Shown: positions 10,134 through 18,950, counted from the first letter of the stretch. The stretch: 64,000 nucleotides of DNA from an uncultured Porphyromonadaceae bacterium (GCA_947175265.1 CAMWMD010000013.1:1-64000), one strand, 5' to 3'. Translations and numbers: made by a program. The notes: generated by a model from the letters alone, not told the origin.

Positions 10134-10164
10134 TACAAATCTTGAAATAAATTCTTAACATGAC

Positions 10165-11010
10165 ATGAAATACATAGGAGCCCATGTAAGTGTGGCGGGA
10201 GGAGTGTCAAATGCTCCGATTGAAGCTAACGTTATCGGAGCGAAAGCATTCGCTCTGTTCACCGGTAGTAGCAACCGATGGTCCTCCAAGGCTATAACTG
10301 ATAAGGAAATTGAAAAATTCAAAGAAAATTGCCGGCTGTTTGGCTACACACCAGAAGTCATACTTCCCCATGACAATTTTTTGATTAATCTCGGCAGTCC
10401 GGATAAGGAAAAACTCGAAAAATCCCGGAAATCTTTTCTTGAAGAGTTGAAGCGTTGCGAACAATTGGGTCTGACAATGCTTAATTTTCACCCTGGAAGC
10501 CATCTGAATGTGTTGACAGAAAACGAGTGTCTCGATCAAATAGCCGAATCATTAAATCTTTCTCTGGAACATTCCACAGGCGTGACAGCCGTACTTGAAA
10601 ATGTTGCGGGACAAGGCTCAAATTTAGGACACTCATTCGAACAGTTGGCCCACATTATCGATAAAGTGGAAGATAAAGATAGAATCGGTGTTTGCATCGA
10701 TACTTGCCATGCCTATTCTGCCGGCTATGATTTATCCTCCGAAGAGGGATATGATGAGACGTGGAGGATGTTTGATGAAATAATTGGCTTCCGATATTTG
10801 AGAGGAATGCATCTCAATGACGACAAACGTGAACTTGGCTCGCGGATTGACCGCCATGAAAGTATCGGGCAAGGAACTTTGGGTCGGGATTTCTTTAGCC
10901 GACTGATGAAAGATCCACGCTTTGACGGCATACCTCTGATATTGGAGACTCCTGATGACAGTATATGGGCAGAGGAGATTGCTTGGCTTTATTCCCAGAC
11001 TTCAGAATAA
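10165..11010 (+). CDS. nfo: endonuclease IV (AP endonuclease)
   Basis: Cleaves DNA 5' of abasic sites in base-excision repair, using three zinc ions. The 281-residue length is that of E. coli Nfo. Family motifs are in order: GAHVSVAGGVSNAPIEA at residues 4-20, LNFHPGSH near 110, VCIDTCHAYSAGYD near 178, and HLNDDKRELGSRIDRHE with IGQGTLG near 215-240, which together carry the metal ligands. It has its own promoter and is followed closely by the sugar transporter gene. Confidence 0.97.
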   Translation: MKYIGAHVSVAGGVSNAPIEANVIGAKAFALFTGSSNRWSSKAITDKEIEKFKENCRLFGYTPEVILPHDNFLINLGSPDKEKLEKSRKSFLEELKRCEQLGLTMLNFHPGSHLNVLTENECLDQIAESLNLSLEHSTGVTAVLENVAGQGSNLGHSFEQLAHIIDKVEDKDRIGVCIDTCHAYSAGYDLSSEEGYDETWRMFDEIIGFRYLRGMHLNDDKRELGSRIDRHESIGQGTLGRDFFSRLMKDPRFDGIPLILETPDDSIWAEEIAWLYSQTSE

Positions 11011-11058
11011 AGCAGTGGAAGAATTTTGGAAAATTTTCAAATTCAATATAATACCAGT

Positions 11059-12885
11059 ATGAAAACAAAACCTGATTTAGGATTTTGGAAACTATGGAAT
11101 CTGAGTTTCGGATTTTTCGGTGTCCAAATTGCCTACGCACTTCAAAGTGCGAACGTGTCGCGTATCTTTACTACCATAGGTGCCGACCCACATGACTTAA
11201 GTTATTTCTGGATTCTGCCCCCTCTAATGGGACTTATCGTCCAACCAATCGTCGGCATGATGAGCGACCGCACTTGGAATAGATTCGGACGCCGACTCCC
11301 TTATCTAATCCTTGGTGCAACCATTGCTGTAATAGTGATGTGCCTGCTTCCCAATGCAGGAAGTTTCCAGTTTACTGTATCAAGCGCCATACTCTTCGGC
11401 CTTATTGCCCTCATGCTTCTTGACACCTCCATAAACATGGCAATGCAGCCTTTCAAGATGCTTGTTGGTGATATGGTAAATGAGAAGCAGAAAGGTCTCG
11501 CCTATTCCATTCAAAGTTTCCTCTGCAATTCGGGATCAGTAGTTGGATATATTTTCCCAATTTGTTTTGGCTGGATAGGTATTAAGAACACAGCCCCCTC
11601 CGGTATGGTGCCCCCCACTGTTATATGGTCTTTCTATATCGGAGCAGCGATTCTTTTGCTTTGCGTGGTTTACTCATTGGTGAAAATTAAAGAATGGCCT
11701 CCCCACGTATACAATGAATATAATGGTGTAGAGGAAAAAGAGACAAAGCAGCCAACTCCAGGAGTAATAAGCCTTTTGAAAAATGCACCTTCCACATTCT
11801 GGACTGTGGGTCTCGTTCAATTCTTCTGCTGGTTCGCTTTCCTTTTCCTCTGGACATACGCAACCAATACCGTTGCATTCAAGGCTTTTGATACACCAAC
11901 CACTCAAAGTATCGTTGGTCTGAAAGATGGCAATAAAGTGTATGAAGCAAAGAATCTCCTTATTCAGGACTCAGTGCTTATCATGACCCACGGACACGCT
12001 CTCGCTGAAGGGGTGACTGTAGACGGAGTCTTCTATCCTGCATCCCAGATAGTAATAAACGGAAACGATACAATCGTGTCAGACCATCAGATTCTGAATT
12101 CAGAAAATGGACTTGCAAAAGCATCATTTGGCAAACCACTTTCAGGAGTCAAGAGTCTTAAAATCAATGGTAAGGAAATGACCGACTGCAAGAATGTAAC
12201 AATTTCTGATTATCTGTCACGTCTTCAGGGGCCTTTCCAACTGACCCAGGCGGCCATCGTTGCTAAGGGTGCGAATGGAGCCTTATCAGTTGAGGATGCA
12301 TCCAACGTACAGATTGCCGACGCCTCAAAATGCTCTTTTGAGACAAAGACTGTCCTCAATTCCGCTACTCCTCAGTATAACGATGCAGGTAACTGGGTTG
12401 GCCTTCTTTTCGCAGTTCAGGCCATAGGTTCAGTAATCTGGGCTGTCGTTCTTCCCAAGTTCAGAAGTCGCAAATTCTCTTATTCGCTTTCTCTTCTGCT
12501 TGCCGGTATCGGTTTCATACTTATGTCGTTCATGACTAACCAGTGGATACTGTTTATCGCCTTCCTTCTCATAGGATGTGGTTGGGCTGCAATGTTGGCA
12601 TGGCCGTTCACTATCCTGACCAATTCACTTAAAGGCGGCAATATCGGTGCATATCTAGGACTTTTCAACTGTACAATCTGTGTACCCCAGATTATCGCAG
12701 CCCTCGCCGGTGGTTGGATATTGAGCATGATGAGCACACCGGGAGAACTCGCCCCGGAGTACCTGATGATGACGGTGGCCGGTATAGCAATAATAATCGG
12801 TTCTGTATGTGTCTTCTTCATTAAGGAACATATCCCGACAGATGAAAAGGTACAGGAAACTCCCGCAATCAGCGAAAACATCTGA
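11059..12885 (+). CDS. MFS sugar transporter (GPH/SLC45-like) with large periplasmic insert
   Basis: A 608-residue, 12-segment transporter. The motif DRTWNRFGRRLPY between segments 2 and 3 and the layout of segment 1 resemble the GPH/SLC45 sucrose-maltose symporters of Bacteroidetes. Segments 1-7 fill residues ~10-280 and segments 8-12 residues ~450-590. Between them, after segment 7, is a hydrophilic block of about 165 residues, which an N-in topology places in the periplasm. The Met at 11059 is preferred; the frame opens at a TTG (11026). A bidirectional terminator follows. Confidence 0.82.
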   Translation: MKTKPDLGFWKLWNLSFGFFGVQIAYALQSANVSRIFTTIGADPHDLSYFWILPPLMGLIVQPIVGMMSDRTWNRFGRRLPYLILGATIAVIVMCLLPNAGSFQFTVSSAILFGLIALMLLDTSINMAMQPFKMLVGDMVNEKQKGLAYSIQSFLCNSGSVVGYIFPICFGWIGIKNTAPSGMVPPTVIWSFYIGAAILLLCVVYSLVKIKEWPPHVYNEYNGVEEKETKQPTPGVISLLKNAPSTFWTVGLVQFFCWFAFLFLWTYATNTVAFKAFDTPTTQSIVGLKDGNKVYEAKNLLIQDSVLIMTHGHALAEGVTVDGVFYPASQIVINGNDTIVSDHQILNSENGLAKASFGKPLSGVKSLKINGKEMTDCKNVTISDYLSRLQGPFQLTQAAIVAKGANGALSVEDASNVQIADASKCSFETKTVLNSATPQYNDAGNWVGLLFAVQAIGSVIWAVVLPKFRSRKFSYSLSLLLAGIGFILMSFMTNQWILFIAFLLIGCGWAAMLAWPFTILTNSLKGGNIGAYLGLFNCTICVPQIIAALAGGWILSMMSTPGELAPEYLMMTVAGIAIIIGSVCVFFIKEHIPTDEKVQETPAISENI

Positions 12886-12900
12886 TCTGTTTAGATAGTA

Positions 12901-12939
12901 AAAATAGGGAATCCATTTTTGTGGATTCCCTATTTTTTT
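12901..12939. terminator. bidirectional terminator between transporter and pnuT
   Basis: AAAATAGGGAATCCA (12901-12915) pairs with TGGATTCCCTATTTT (from 12922), and the plus strand continues with a run of seven Ts. On the minus strand the stem is followed by TTTTTAC, so it also serves the convergent pnuT unit that stops at 12957. Confidence 0.93.
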
Positions 12940-12956
12940 ATTAGTGATGAAATTTT

Positions 12957-13535
12957 TCAAATCTCCTTTTTTATCATCTTCAACCACTTCCTGTATCCCA
13001 AGACGGATATGATAGTATATATAAAGTAAAGAATACTATAAAAAGGTATTCCTTTATAATAATACAAGGCAGTGCAAACCAAATCAACAATAAACCATAC
13101 AAGCCATTGCTCCGCTATCTTCCTGGCCATCATCCAGAGGCCAACAATTGAGAACGAGGTGGTAAAGGCATCTGCCACAGGAACGGTAGAATCAGTCAAA
13201 GTCACCAATATCCACCAGATTATATACCAAAGAATAAGTCCGACTGATATACACCCGAGTGCCAATTTGAGGTTTATTCTTATAATCCTGGGTTTTCCAC
13301 TTTCTTTCTTTTCAACTCCATGTGTCCAATTCCAAAACCCATAAGCCGCTATCACCAGATAATAAATATTAATAGCGAAATCAGCATAAAGTCCTTTGGA
13401 ATAATAAATCCACATTGAAATTGCAGGCATTACGACTGATGCAAGCCATACTTTGGGATTAGCATGGTATTCCCACCAGAGATATAATATGCCGATAGAG
13501 AATCCAAGTATCTCCCGAAATGTATCAAACGTCAT
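12957..13535 (-). CDS. pnuT: PnuC-family thiamin transporter (PnuT)
   Basis: A 192-residue inner-membrane protein with six to seven hydrophobic segments. It has PnuC-family features: aromatic pairs in GILYLWWEYHANP near residue 15 and AAYGFWNWTHG near 65, and WLVWFIVDLVCTALYYYKG near 140. PnuC proteins move vitamin precursors by facilitated diffusion. The location directly behind a TPP-riboswitch-controlled TonB receptor (two-base gap) identifies thiamin as the likely substrate. No thiamin pyrophosphokinase gene follows, although one is common in such clusters. Confidence 0.87.
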   Translation of the reverse strand: MTFDTFREILGFSIGILYLWWEYHANPKVWLASVVMPAISMWIYYSKGLYADFAINIYYLVIAAYGFWNWTHGVEKKESGKPRIIRINLKLALGCISVGLILWYIIWWILVTLTDSTVPVADAFTTSFSIVGLWMMARKIAEQWLVWFIVDLVCTALYYYKGIPFYSILYFIYTIISVLGYRKWLKMIKKEI

Positions 13536-13537
13536 CT

Positions 13538-15775
13538 TTAGAACTTCAAACTTAATGTAGCCATTACATTAGCAGGTGCTTGGGCTGCATATCCGGAATA
13601 CCTGTAAATAATCTTTTCACCGTTTTCAATATAGTACCCGGCTCCTGAATAACCGTTATTGAAGTATTTTGCATTGAAAATATTGTAGACGTTAAGGCCA
13701 ATTCTCATATCTTTTATTCCCTTAAGGTTTTTAAAAGAATAACCGAGATGAAGGTCTGTTATAAAATACGCGTCCAATTTGGCTTCACTACTCCTTGCGT
13801 TATTCATATATTGGCTTCCGACATATTTGGTTTCCAATACTGCGTCTGCATTTTTCCATTTGAAACGGAAAGAGTTGTTAAAAATCAAATCAGGAGAAAA
13901 TGCGATAGGTGTCGAACCCAAATCAAATGTTATGGGATTGGTCCATTCATCCTCATATATATATTCGACGAAATTCTTTATCCTGTTGCGTGATAATGTG
14001 AGATTCAAATTCCATTCAAACCAGTCGCAAGGCAAGAGCGCACCCTGAATCTCAATTCCGGTTCTATAAGAATCGGGTACATTGACACTTATAGCATTTC
14101 CCGTATCTGACAGTTCCCCTGTAGCGACCAATTGATCCTTATAAAGCATATAATATAAGTTAACCCCGCAAGCAAAAATACCGCCATTGTAAGCATATCC
14201 CAATTCAAAATCATTCAATCGCTCTGACTCAGGTTGCCTGTATGGATCTCCATCGGTAAAATTATCTCTGGTAGGTTCCTTCTGAGCCACTGACCAGGAT
14301 GCAAAAGCACGGTGTTGTCCCAAATCAAGGTTAATACCCAATTTAGGATTGAAGAAATTCCAATGTCTCTTTATATTTAGGATTGCGGGTCCTTCAATAT
14401 TCCAGTCATAATTATCGGATTCTCCCTTAATCCTATAATTGATGAACCTATACTGCAAGTCGGCAAACAACGATAACTTATCGTTTATGTCATAATTGCC
14501 TCTTACGAATAAATTGATATCATACTTCAATCCTTTATTGTCATAATAAGGCTGAAGGGGGTCTAATTTCCCCACATAATTCCTTACCCATTTTATCTGT
14601 CCGAAATGATGCCCTTTGAAGTCTGAAGCAGCAATTCCCGCCATAATATTGAAACGCTCGCCAGTGTATGTCAACCGCACATTGCCACCATAATAATGGT
14701 TGACGTTATTCTTCAGACGAATCAAATCTGATTTCTTTACCAGTTCCCCGTCTTCTCCGATAAAAGGGGTCAATCCGTATTCGACCAATGTCCTCTTTTG
14801 CTTATATTGGTCATAATAGCCGTTGTCATGTGTATAGTGTAATGCGGCAGCCAGATTGAACCTCTCACCGAGATGTTGCGAAAGGAGCAATTGGAAATGA
14901 TGCTGTGTGTAATTGTCATTCTGATCCTTGTAGAATGCGACATTGCCATCATTATCAATATACTTCCCGCAAGGATTATAGCGTCTGCCATACTTTTCCA
15001 TCTCCTCCTTTGTTGCGTAATCCCAGGCCATATATGTTTTCTCCTTTCCTCCGAAAACAAGAAGACGCAACATAGTATTCTCATTTCTGTATGCACCTTG
15101 GGTAAAATAACTCCAAAGCGCGGAGGAGGCCCTATCTATATATCCGTCGGATCCAAGATGGCTAATCTTGGCATCAAAACTCCAATGATCTTTCAAAAGT
15201 CCTGAGCCTACACGAAATGTTTCCCGGTTACTGTTGTAGGAACCGTATGCTAATGATATTTCTGAATATGGGTCAATTGACGGAGCGTCCGTCATCATAT
15301 TGATACTTCCACCGAAAGCACCGGCTCCATTAGTTGAGGTTCCTGCTCCCCTCTGCACCTGCACATCCCTGAGGGAAGATGCCAAATCCGGCATATTGAC
15401 CCAATAGACGTTATGACTTTCAGGGTTATTTATCGGTATTCCATTAGCAGTCACGTTTATACGCGAGCCATCAGTTCCCCTGATTCGCATCGAGGTATAG
15501 CCCATTCCCGCACCTGCATCTGATGTCACCGTGACGGAGGGGGTCAATTGAAGCAAATAAGTCAAATCCCTTCCGTCATTGTTCTTATTCAGTTCAGTTT
15601 TGGAGACGTTGCTGAAGGCTACAGGAGTCTTGTATCCTGCCCTGTTAGCAACAATCTCTACCTCCCTCAAGTCAGTTCCAACACTGTCACTTGGCTGTCC
15701 TTCTTCGACAGTCTCTGCACAAAGGCTCACCGTTCCGAACGTCAGAACAGCTGCCGATAAAGCAAATTTATTCAT
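13538..15775 (-). CDS. TonB-dependent receptor, probable thiamin uptake
   Basis: A 745-residue outer-membrane receptor: signal peptide (MNKFALSAAVLTFGTVSLCA), plug domain (YLLQLTPSVTV near residue 80, MRIRGTDGSRINVTANGIP near 100), then a 22-strand-type barrel ending in LSLKF. There is no SusC-type N-terminal carboxypeptidase-like domain. The upstream TPP riboswitch and downstream pnuT make thiamin or a thiamin compound the likely ligand. The ATG at 15775 is chosen; a GTG at 15784 overlaps the 3' strand of the aptamer. Confidence 0.92.
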   Translation of the reverse strand: MNKFALSAAVLTFGTVSLCAETVEEGQPSDSVGTDLREVEIVANRAGYKTPVAFSNVSKTELNKNNDGRDLTYLLQLTPSVTVTSDAGAGMGYTSMRIRGTDGSRINVTANGIPINNPESHNVYWVNMPDLASSLRDVQVQRGAGTSTNGAGAFGGSINMMTDAPSIDPYSEISLAYGSYNSNRETFRVGSGLLKDHWSFDAKISHLGSDGYIDRASSALWSYFTQGAYRNENTMLRLLVFGGKEKTYMAWDYATKEEMEKYGRRYNPCGKYIDNDGNVAFYKDQNDNYTQHHFQLLLSQHLGERFNLAAALHYTHDNGYYDQYKQKRTLVEYGLTPFIGEDGELVKKSDLIRLKNNVNHYYGGNVRLTYTGERFNIMAGIAASDFKGHHFGQIKWVRNYVGKLDPLQPYYDNKGLKYDINLFVRGNYDINDKLSLFADLQYRFINYRIKGESDNYDWNIEGPAILNIKRHWNFFNPKLGINLDLGQHRAFASWSVAQKEPTRDNFTDGDPYRQPESERLNDFELGYAYNGGIFACGVNLYYMLYKDQLVATGELSDTGNAISVNVPDSYRTGIEIQGALLPCDWFEWNLNLTLSRNRIKNFVEYIYEDEWTNPITFDLGSTPIAFSPDLIFNNSFRFKWKNADAVLETKYVGSQYMNNARSSEAKLDAYFITDLHLGYSFKNLKGIKDMRIGLNVYNIFNAKYFNNGYSGAGYYIENGEKIIYRYSGYAAQAPANVMATLSLKF

Positions 15776-15781
15776 ATTTTT

Positions 15782-15873
15782 CACTACGCCGGTATTACCC
15801 GGATCAGGTTCAAAGGGTATATTCTCAGATTGACTAAAACTTCGAAAGGAACAATTCAGTCAAACACCCCTAA
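15782..15873 (-). ncRNA. TPP riboswitch (THI element)
   Basis: On the minus strand the region runs from TTAGGGGTG (about 15873) to GGCGTAGTG (15782). Conserved TPP-aptamer blocks are present: CTGAGA, then ATACCC, TTTGAACCTGATC, GGGTAATACCGGCG. These form the pyrimidine-sensor and pyrophosphate-sensor helices. The variable helix is the short arm GACTGAATTGTTCC...AGTC. The aptamer ends about seven bases from the ATG of the receptor gene, leaving no room for a separate terminator. Control is therefore probably at translation start, with ligand binding repressing the receptor-pnuT unit. Confidence 0.95.
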
Positions 15874-15914
15874 ATTGATTTGTGTATATTATATAAATTA
15901 AAAGATTAAAATTT

Positions 15915-16292
15915 CTAAATAAGTGGAGATAAAAATGCATCAGGATAATGTTCCGTCGTATAATTTTCCATGTCGCCTGTCAAGGTAAATATGTCATATC
16001 TATATTCATATCTACCTTTCAGTCGGCGCAGATAACTATCCGCTCCTTTTGCCATAAGCCGCATTTTCTCAGGAGTAACAGCATCGACTGGATCCATATC
16101 CCTGCCGCTGCGTGCCTTGACTTCAACAAAAATTATAGTCTCTCCCTTTTGGGCTATAATATCAATTTCTATTTTATTCAATCGCCAGTTGCGTTCCCTT
16201 ATGGCATAACCTTCCGTTATATAAAATTCAGTTGCCTTTTCTTCAGCAAATCTGCCAAATTCAAGATTCCGAAGTTTTTGCTCCCGGCTCAT
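15915..16292 (-). CDS. YraN-family (UPF0102) nuclease-fold protein
   Basis: A 125-residue protein of the YraN/UPF0102 family, which has an endonuclease-like fold and an undetermined role. Family signatures: GRFAEEKATEFY near residue 13, NWRLNKIEIDIIAQ near 35 and IIFVEVKARSG near 53; the D, E and K of the ID...EVK pattern match a restriction-endonuclease-type active site. The Met at 16292 places the start five bases after nadC; the upstream Met at 16334 would overlap nadC by 38 bases. Confidence 0.85.
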   Translation of the reverse strand: MSREQKLRNLEFGRFAEEKATEFYITEGYAIRERNWRLNKIEIDIIAQKGETIIFVEVKARSGRDMDPVDAVTPEKMRLMAKGADSYLRRLKGRYEYRYDIFTLTGDMENYTTEHYPDAFLSPLI

Positions 16293-16296
16293 TACG

Positions 16297-17148
16297 TCAG
16301 AATGCCTTGAAAGACATATCAAGACCCTTGACACTATGAGTGAGAGCTCCTACTGAAATGAAATCTACTCCGGCTTCTCCATATTCACGCAGATTAGTAA
16401 TAGTAATTCCTCCGGATGACTCTGTTTCCATAGTCCCATTCACAAGTGCGACCGCCTCCTTAGTCAGTTCGGGAGTAAAATTGTCAAACATTATTCTGTC
16501 AACTCCTCCTATTGCCATCACTCTGCGAATATCATCAAGCGAGCGGACTTCGACCTCTATCTTGAGATCTTTATTATTATCCTTACAGTATTCGCGTGCC
16601 CTCTCAATAGCCTTCTCTATCCCTCCTGCGAAATCGATATGGTTGTCTTTTATCAAAATCATATCAAAGAGACCAATCCTATGGTTGGTGCCACCACCGA
16701 TCTTCACTGCCTCTTTCTCCATGATTCGCATACCGGGCGTAGTCTTACGGGTATCCAGAACTTTAGTATGGAGACCCTTCAGTTCATCCTGATATTTGGC
16801 AGTCATTGTGGCCACGCCACTCATCCTCTGCATGATATTGAGCATGGTTCTCTCTGCTATCAAAAGGGAGCGCACAGGGCCTTCCGCAGTAAAGACCACA
16901 TCCCCGGGCTTAACCCTTGCGCCATCTTCAATCATGACATCGATCTTTATTGATGGATCTACCTTGTGAAGCACTCTCTGAGCTTCCTTCACTCCGGCCA
17001 CGATGCCATCTTCCTTTATTATCAATCTTGAACGGCCCATAGCATCCGCGGGTATAGTAGATAAAGTCGTGTGGTCTCCGTCGCCAATATCTTCAGCAAA
17101 GGCAAGATCAAGCAGATCTTCTATCAATTTCTCTTTTGTTTCCATCAT
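16297..17148 (-). CDS. nadC: nicotinate-nucleotide pyrophosphorylase (quinolinate phosphoribosyltransferase)
   Basis: Converts quinolinate and PRPP to nicotinate mononucleotide in de novo NAD synthesis. The 283-residue protein shows LDTRKTTPGMR near residue 132, KIGGGTNHRIGLFDMILIKD near 150-170, EVEVRSLDD near 200 and IMFDNFTPE near 220, the substrate-binding motifs of the family. nadA and nadB are not in the window. It shares a compact divergent promoter with rlmH and leads a two-gene unit with the yraN-like gene. Confidence 0.97.
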   Translation of the reverse strand: MMETKEKLIEDLLDLAFAEDIGDGDHTTLSTIPADAMGRSRLIIKEDGIVAGVKEAQRVLHKVDPSIKIDVMIEDGARVKPGDVVFTAEGPVRSLLIAERTMLNIMQRMSGVATMTAKYQDELKGLHTKVLDTRKTTPGMRIMEKEAVKIGGGTNHRIGLFDMILIKDNHIDFAGGIEKAIERAREYCKDNNKDLKIEVEVRSLDDIRRVMAIGGVDRIMFDNFTPELTKEAVALVNGTMETESSGGITITNLREYGEAGVDFISVGALTHSVKGLDMSFKAF

Positions 17149-17175
17149 TATATTTTATAACTTTGCGCAAAGTTA
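17135..17175. promoter_or_regulatory. back-to-back divergent promoters of rlmH and nadC
   Basis: TAACTTTGCGCAAAGTTA (17158-17175) is a perfect 18-bp palindrome made of two abutting -7 elements TAACTTTG pointing in opposite directions. The rightward promoter has its -33 TTTG at 17135-17138, 19 bases upstream and inside the first codons of nadC. The leftward one has no clear -33. Each start codon lies nine bases (17185) or 19 bases (17148) outside the palindrome, so both leaders are very short. Confidence 0.72.
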
Positions 17176-17184
17176 ATAATTTTT

Positions 17185-17658
17185 ATGGAAATTATACTTC
17201 TGACAATCGGTAAAACATCTCAAACCTTCATTCAGGCGGGAATAGATGAATACTTGAAACGACTTAAAAGATACGTTTCTTTTAAAATTGAAACAATCCC
17301 TGATTTAAAATCAGCAAAGTCTTTGACAGCAGAACTCCAAAAGGAAAAAGAGGGTGATGCCATTTTAAATAGCATCACCACTTCTGACTTCTGTATCCTT
17401 CTTGATGAAAGAGGAAAGGAATATACCTCTGTAGAGTTTTCTGGAAGACTTCAGAAGATTATGGCTTCCGGGAGAAAGAGAGCCGTGTTCATCGTTGGTG
17501 GTCCCTATGGTTTTTCACAAGCCGTCTACAATCGTGCGGATGAAAAGATCTCATTCTCAAAGATGACTTTCACTCATGAAATGATACGCCTCTTTTTCAC
17601 TGAACAAATATATCGCGCGATGACCATCCTAAAAGGAGAACCATATCATCATGATTGA
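17185..17658 (+). CDS. rlmH: 23S rRNA pseudouridine-1915 N3-methyltransferase RlmH
   Basis: SPOUT methyltransferase that methylates pseudouridine 1915 in helix 69 of 23S rRNA. The 157-residue length is that of E. coli RlmH. The knot and C-terminal signatures are intact: LLDERGKEYTS near residue 73, FIVGGPYGFSQAVY near 102 and the terminal FTHEMIRLFFTEQIYRA with ILKGEPYHHD, which is nearly invariant in the family. Its last ten bases overlap the convergent DoxX-type gene. Confidence 0.97.
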   Translation: MEIILLTIGKTSQTFIQAGIDEYLKRLKRYVSFKIETIPDLKSAKSLTAELQKEKEGDAILNSITTSDFCILLDERGKEYTSVEFSGRLQKIMASGRKRAVFIVGGPYGFSQAVYNRADEKISFSKMTFTHEMIRLFFTEQIYRAMTILKGEPYHHD

Positions 17659-18950
17659 ACCGGAGAATCATTTTCCGGCTTCCTCTTTTTAAAGAACAGG
17701 AATCTCAACTTCGGCATGAATGACATTATGATGAGAACAGTTATACAGATACAGTAAAGCCCGATACAGTTTTTCAATATCTGAGTATTGTCCACACCGA
17801 AATCACTTGCATCCGACGCTGTCTCAGGAGAGAGGAAGTCATCTATATTAATTGCTACCAGTGTGCTTTTCCACACTACCCTACCATCAAGGAGATAAAC
17901 TATTGCAGGATTACCTCTGACAACTTCCTTGATTTGGGTATCATCTGCACGGTAGATAGGATAACTTGCCATTGAAAGGTCAATCCATTCATCCAAATCT
18001 TTATCATCTCCGGAAACTATTCCGATCATGGACACATCATTTTTTTCCGACCATTCATAAAGGGAATTCAATTTCCATGTTGTCGCCGGAGAAACAGATT
18101 TTAAATCAGGAATCATCACAAGCAATTCCGGACCTTCTCCTCTGATGACGTCTGTTGTCACATCCTCATCATCCGTATCCCAAAACCTGAAAGATTTCTC
18201 GCCACTCTCTTTTTCAACTTGCGAAGGAGTTGATTTCTCTTTTCTTTCTACAAACACCCAGCCATCTTCTTCTGACGGCAGAGTATCATTCTCTTGAAAT
18301 TCGCGTAATTTACCTTCCTTCTCATAGATGAAAGTAAATTCTACATCATTGCCGTCAGACTCGGTTCCGTCGATTAATGCCTCACCCACCGGATAATTCC
18401 TGAAATCCAAAAGAGGTTGCGACACGTAACCGTAAAGTTCGATGACGACAATAAAAATGGCAGTTAGGATAAACAAAATCCATTGAAGGGCCGGTGTAAC
18501 CAACCATGTATTTGCTTTATTGTTCCTTATTAACCACCAGATTCCTAAACAAAGTATGATATTCTTCCAGAAAGTAGCCCAGTTGGAAATGACAAGAGCA
18601 TCTCCAAAACATCCGCAATCGGGCACAGGATTCTTCACTGCAATCCATAACGTCAATGGCACCATGAAGGTCATAAGGACTGCCGCCATAATAGGAGCCG
18701 ACCTTCGGAAACAACCCAGCACGATGAACACACCTATCAGGAATTCTATTCCACATAACAGGAACACTCCAACAACAACAAGATTAGGCCATATATTCAA
18801 CGACATCACATTAAGATAGTCGTCTACCTTGTACATAGTACCCCAAGGATCCACAGCCTTCACGAATCCTGAGAAAATGAAGACTCCCCCTACAATAATC
18901 CTTACAATCCAGGTTACCAACGACCGGATCGTACCCTTCTCACTTGCCAT
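17649..18950 (-). CDS. DoxX/MauE-type membrane protein fused to a cysteine-less thioredoxin-like domain
   Basis: A 433-residue protein with four hydrophobic segments in residues 10-150, a fifth near 155-175, a periplasmic stretch (~180-390) and a last segment near 395-415. The first part resembles DoxX/MauE proteins (FIFSGFVKAVDPWG) and carries a conserved Cys pair in PDCGCFGDAL near residue 112. The periplasmic part looks like a TlpA/thioredoxin fold (LLVMIPD, then GNPAIVYLLDGRVVW with a cis-Pro-like position) but has no CxxC. Behind DUF1599 (11-base overlap), the usual Bacteroidetes arrangement. Function unknown; disulfide or quinone chemistry at the membrane is an inference. Confidence 0.75.
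   Translation of the reverse strand: MASEKGTIRSLVTWIVRIIVGGVFIFSGFVKAVDPWGTMYKVDDYLNVMSLNIWPNLVVVGVFLLCGIEFLIGVFIVLGCFRRSAPIMAAVLMTFMVPLTLWIAVKNPVPDCGCFGDALVISNWATFWKNIILCLGIWWLIRNNKANTWLVTPALQWILFILTAIFIVVIELYGYVSQPLLDFRNYPVGEALIDGTESDGNDVEFTFIYEKEGKLREFQENDTLPSEEDGWVFVERKEKSTPSQVEKESGEKSFRFWDTDDEDVTTDVIRGEGPELLVMIPDLKSVSPATTWKLNSLYEWSEKNDVSMIGIVSGDDKDLDEWIDLSMASYPIYRADDTQIKEVVRGNPAIVYLLDGRVVWKSTLVAINIDDFLSPETASDASDFGVDNTQILKNCIGLYCICITVLIIMSFMPKLRFLFFKKRKPENDSPVQS
17658..17690 (+). terminator. rlmH terminator embedded in the convergent gene
   Basis: GAACCGGA pairs with TCCGGCTTC (one bulged C) and is followed by CTCTTTTT, ending at 17690. The hairpin starts at the rlmH stop codon and lies inside the 3' coding end of the opposite-strand gene. 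Confidence 0.6.

Noticed and set aside
15776-15784. GTG at 15784 as the start of the thiamin receptor
   Set aside because: It lies within the 3' strand of the TPP aptamer; the ATG at 15775 gives a normal signal peptide.
15548-15833. Plus-strand ORFs antisense to the TonB receptor and riboswitch
   Set aside because: They are frame shadows of the receptor gene with no family resemblance and no promoter.
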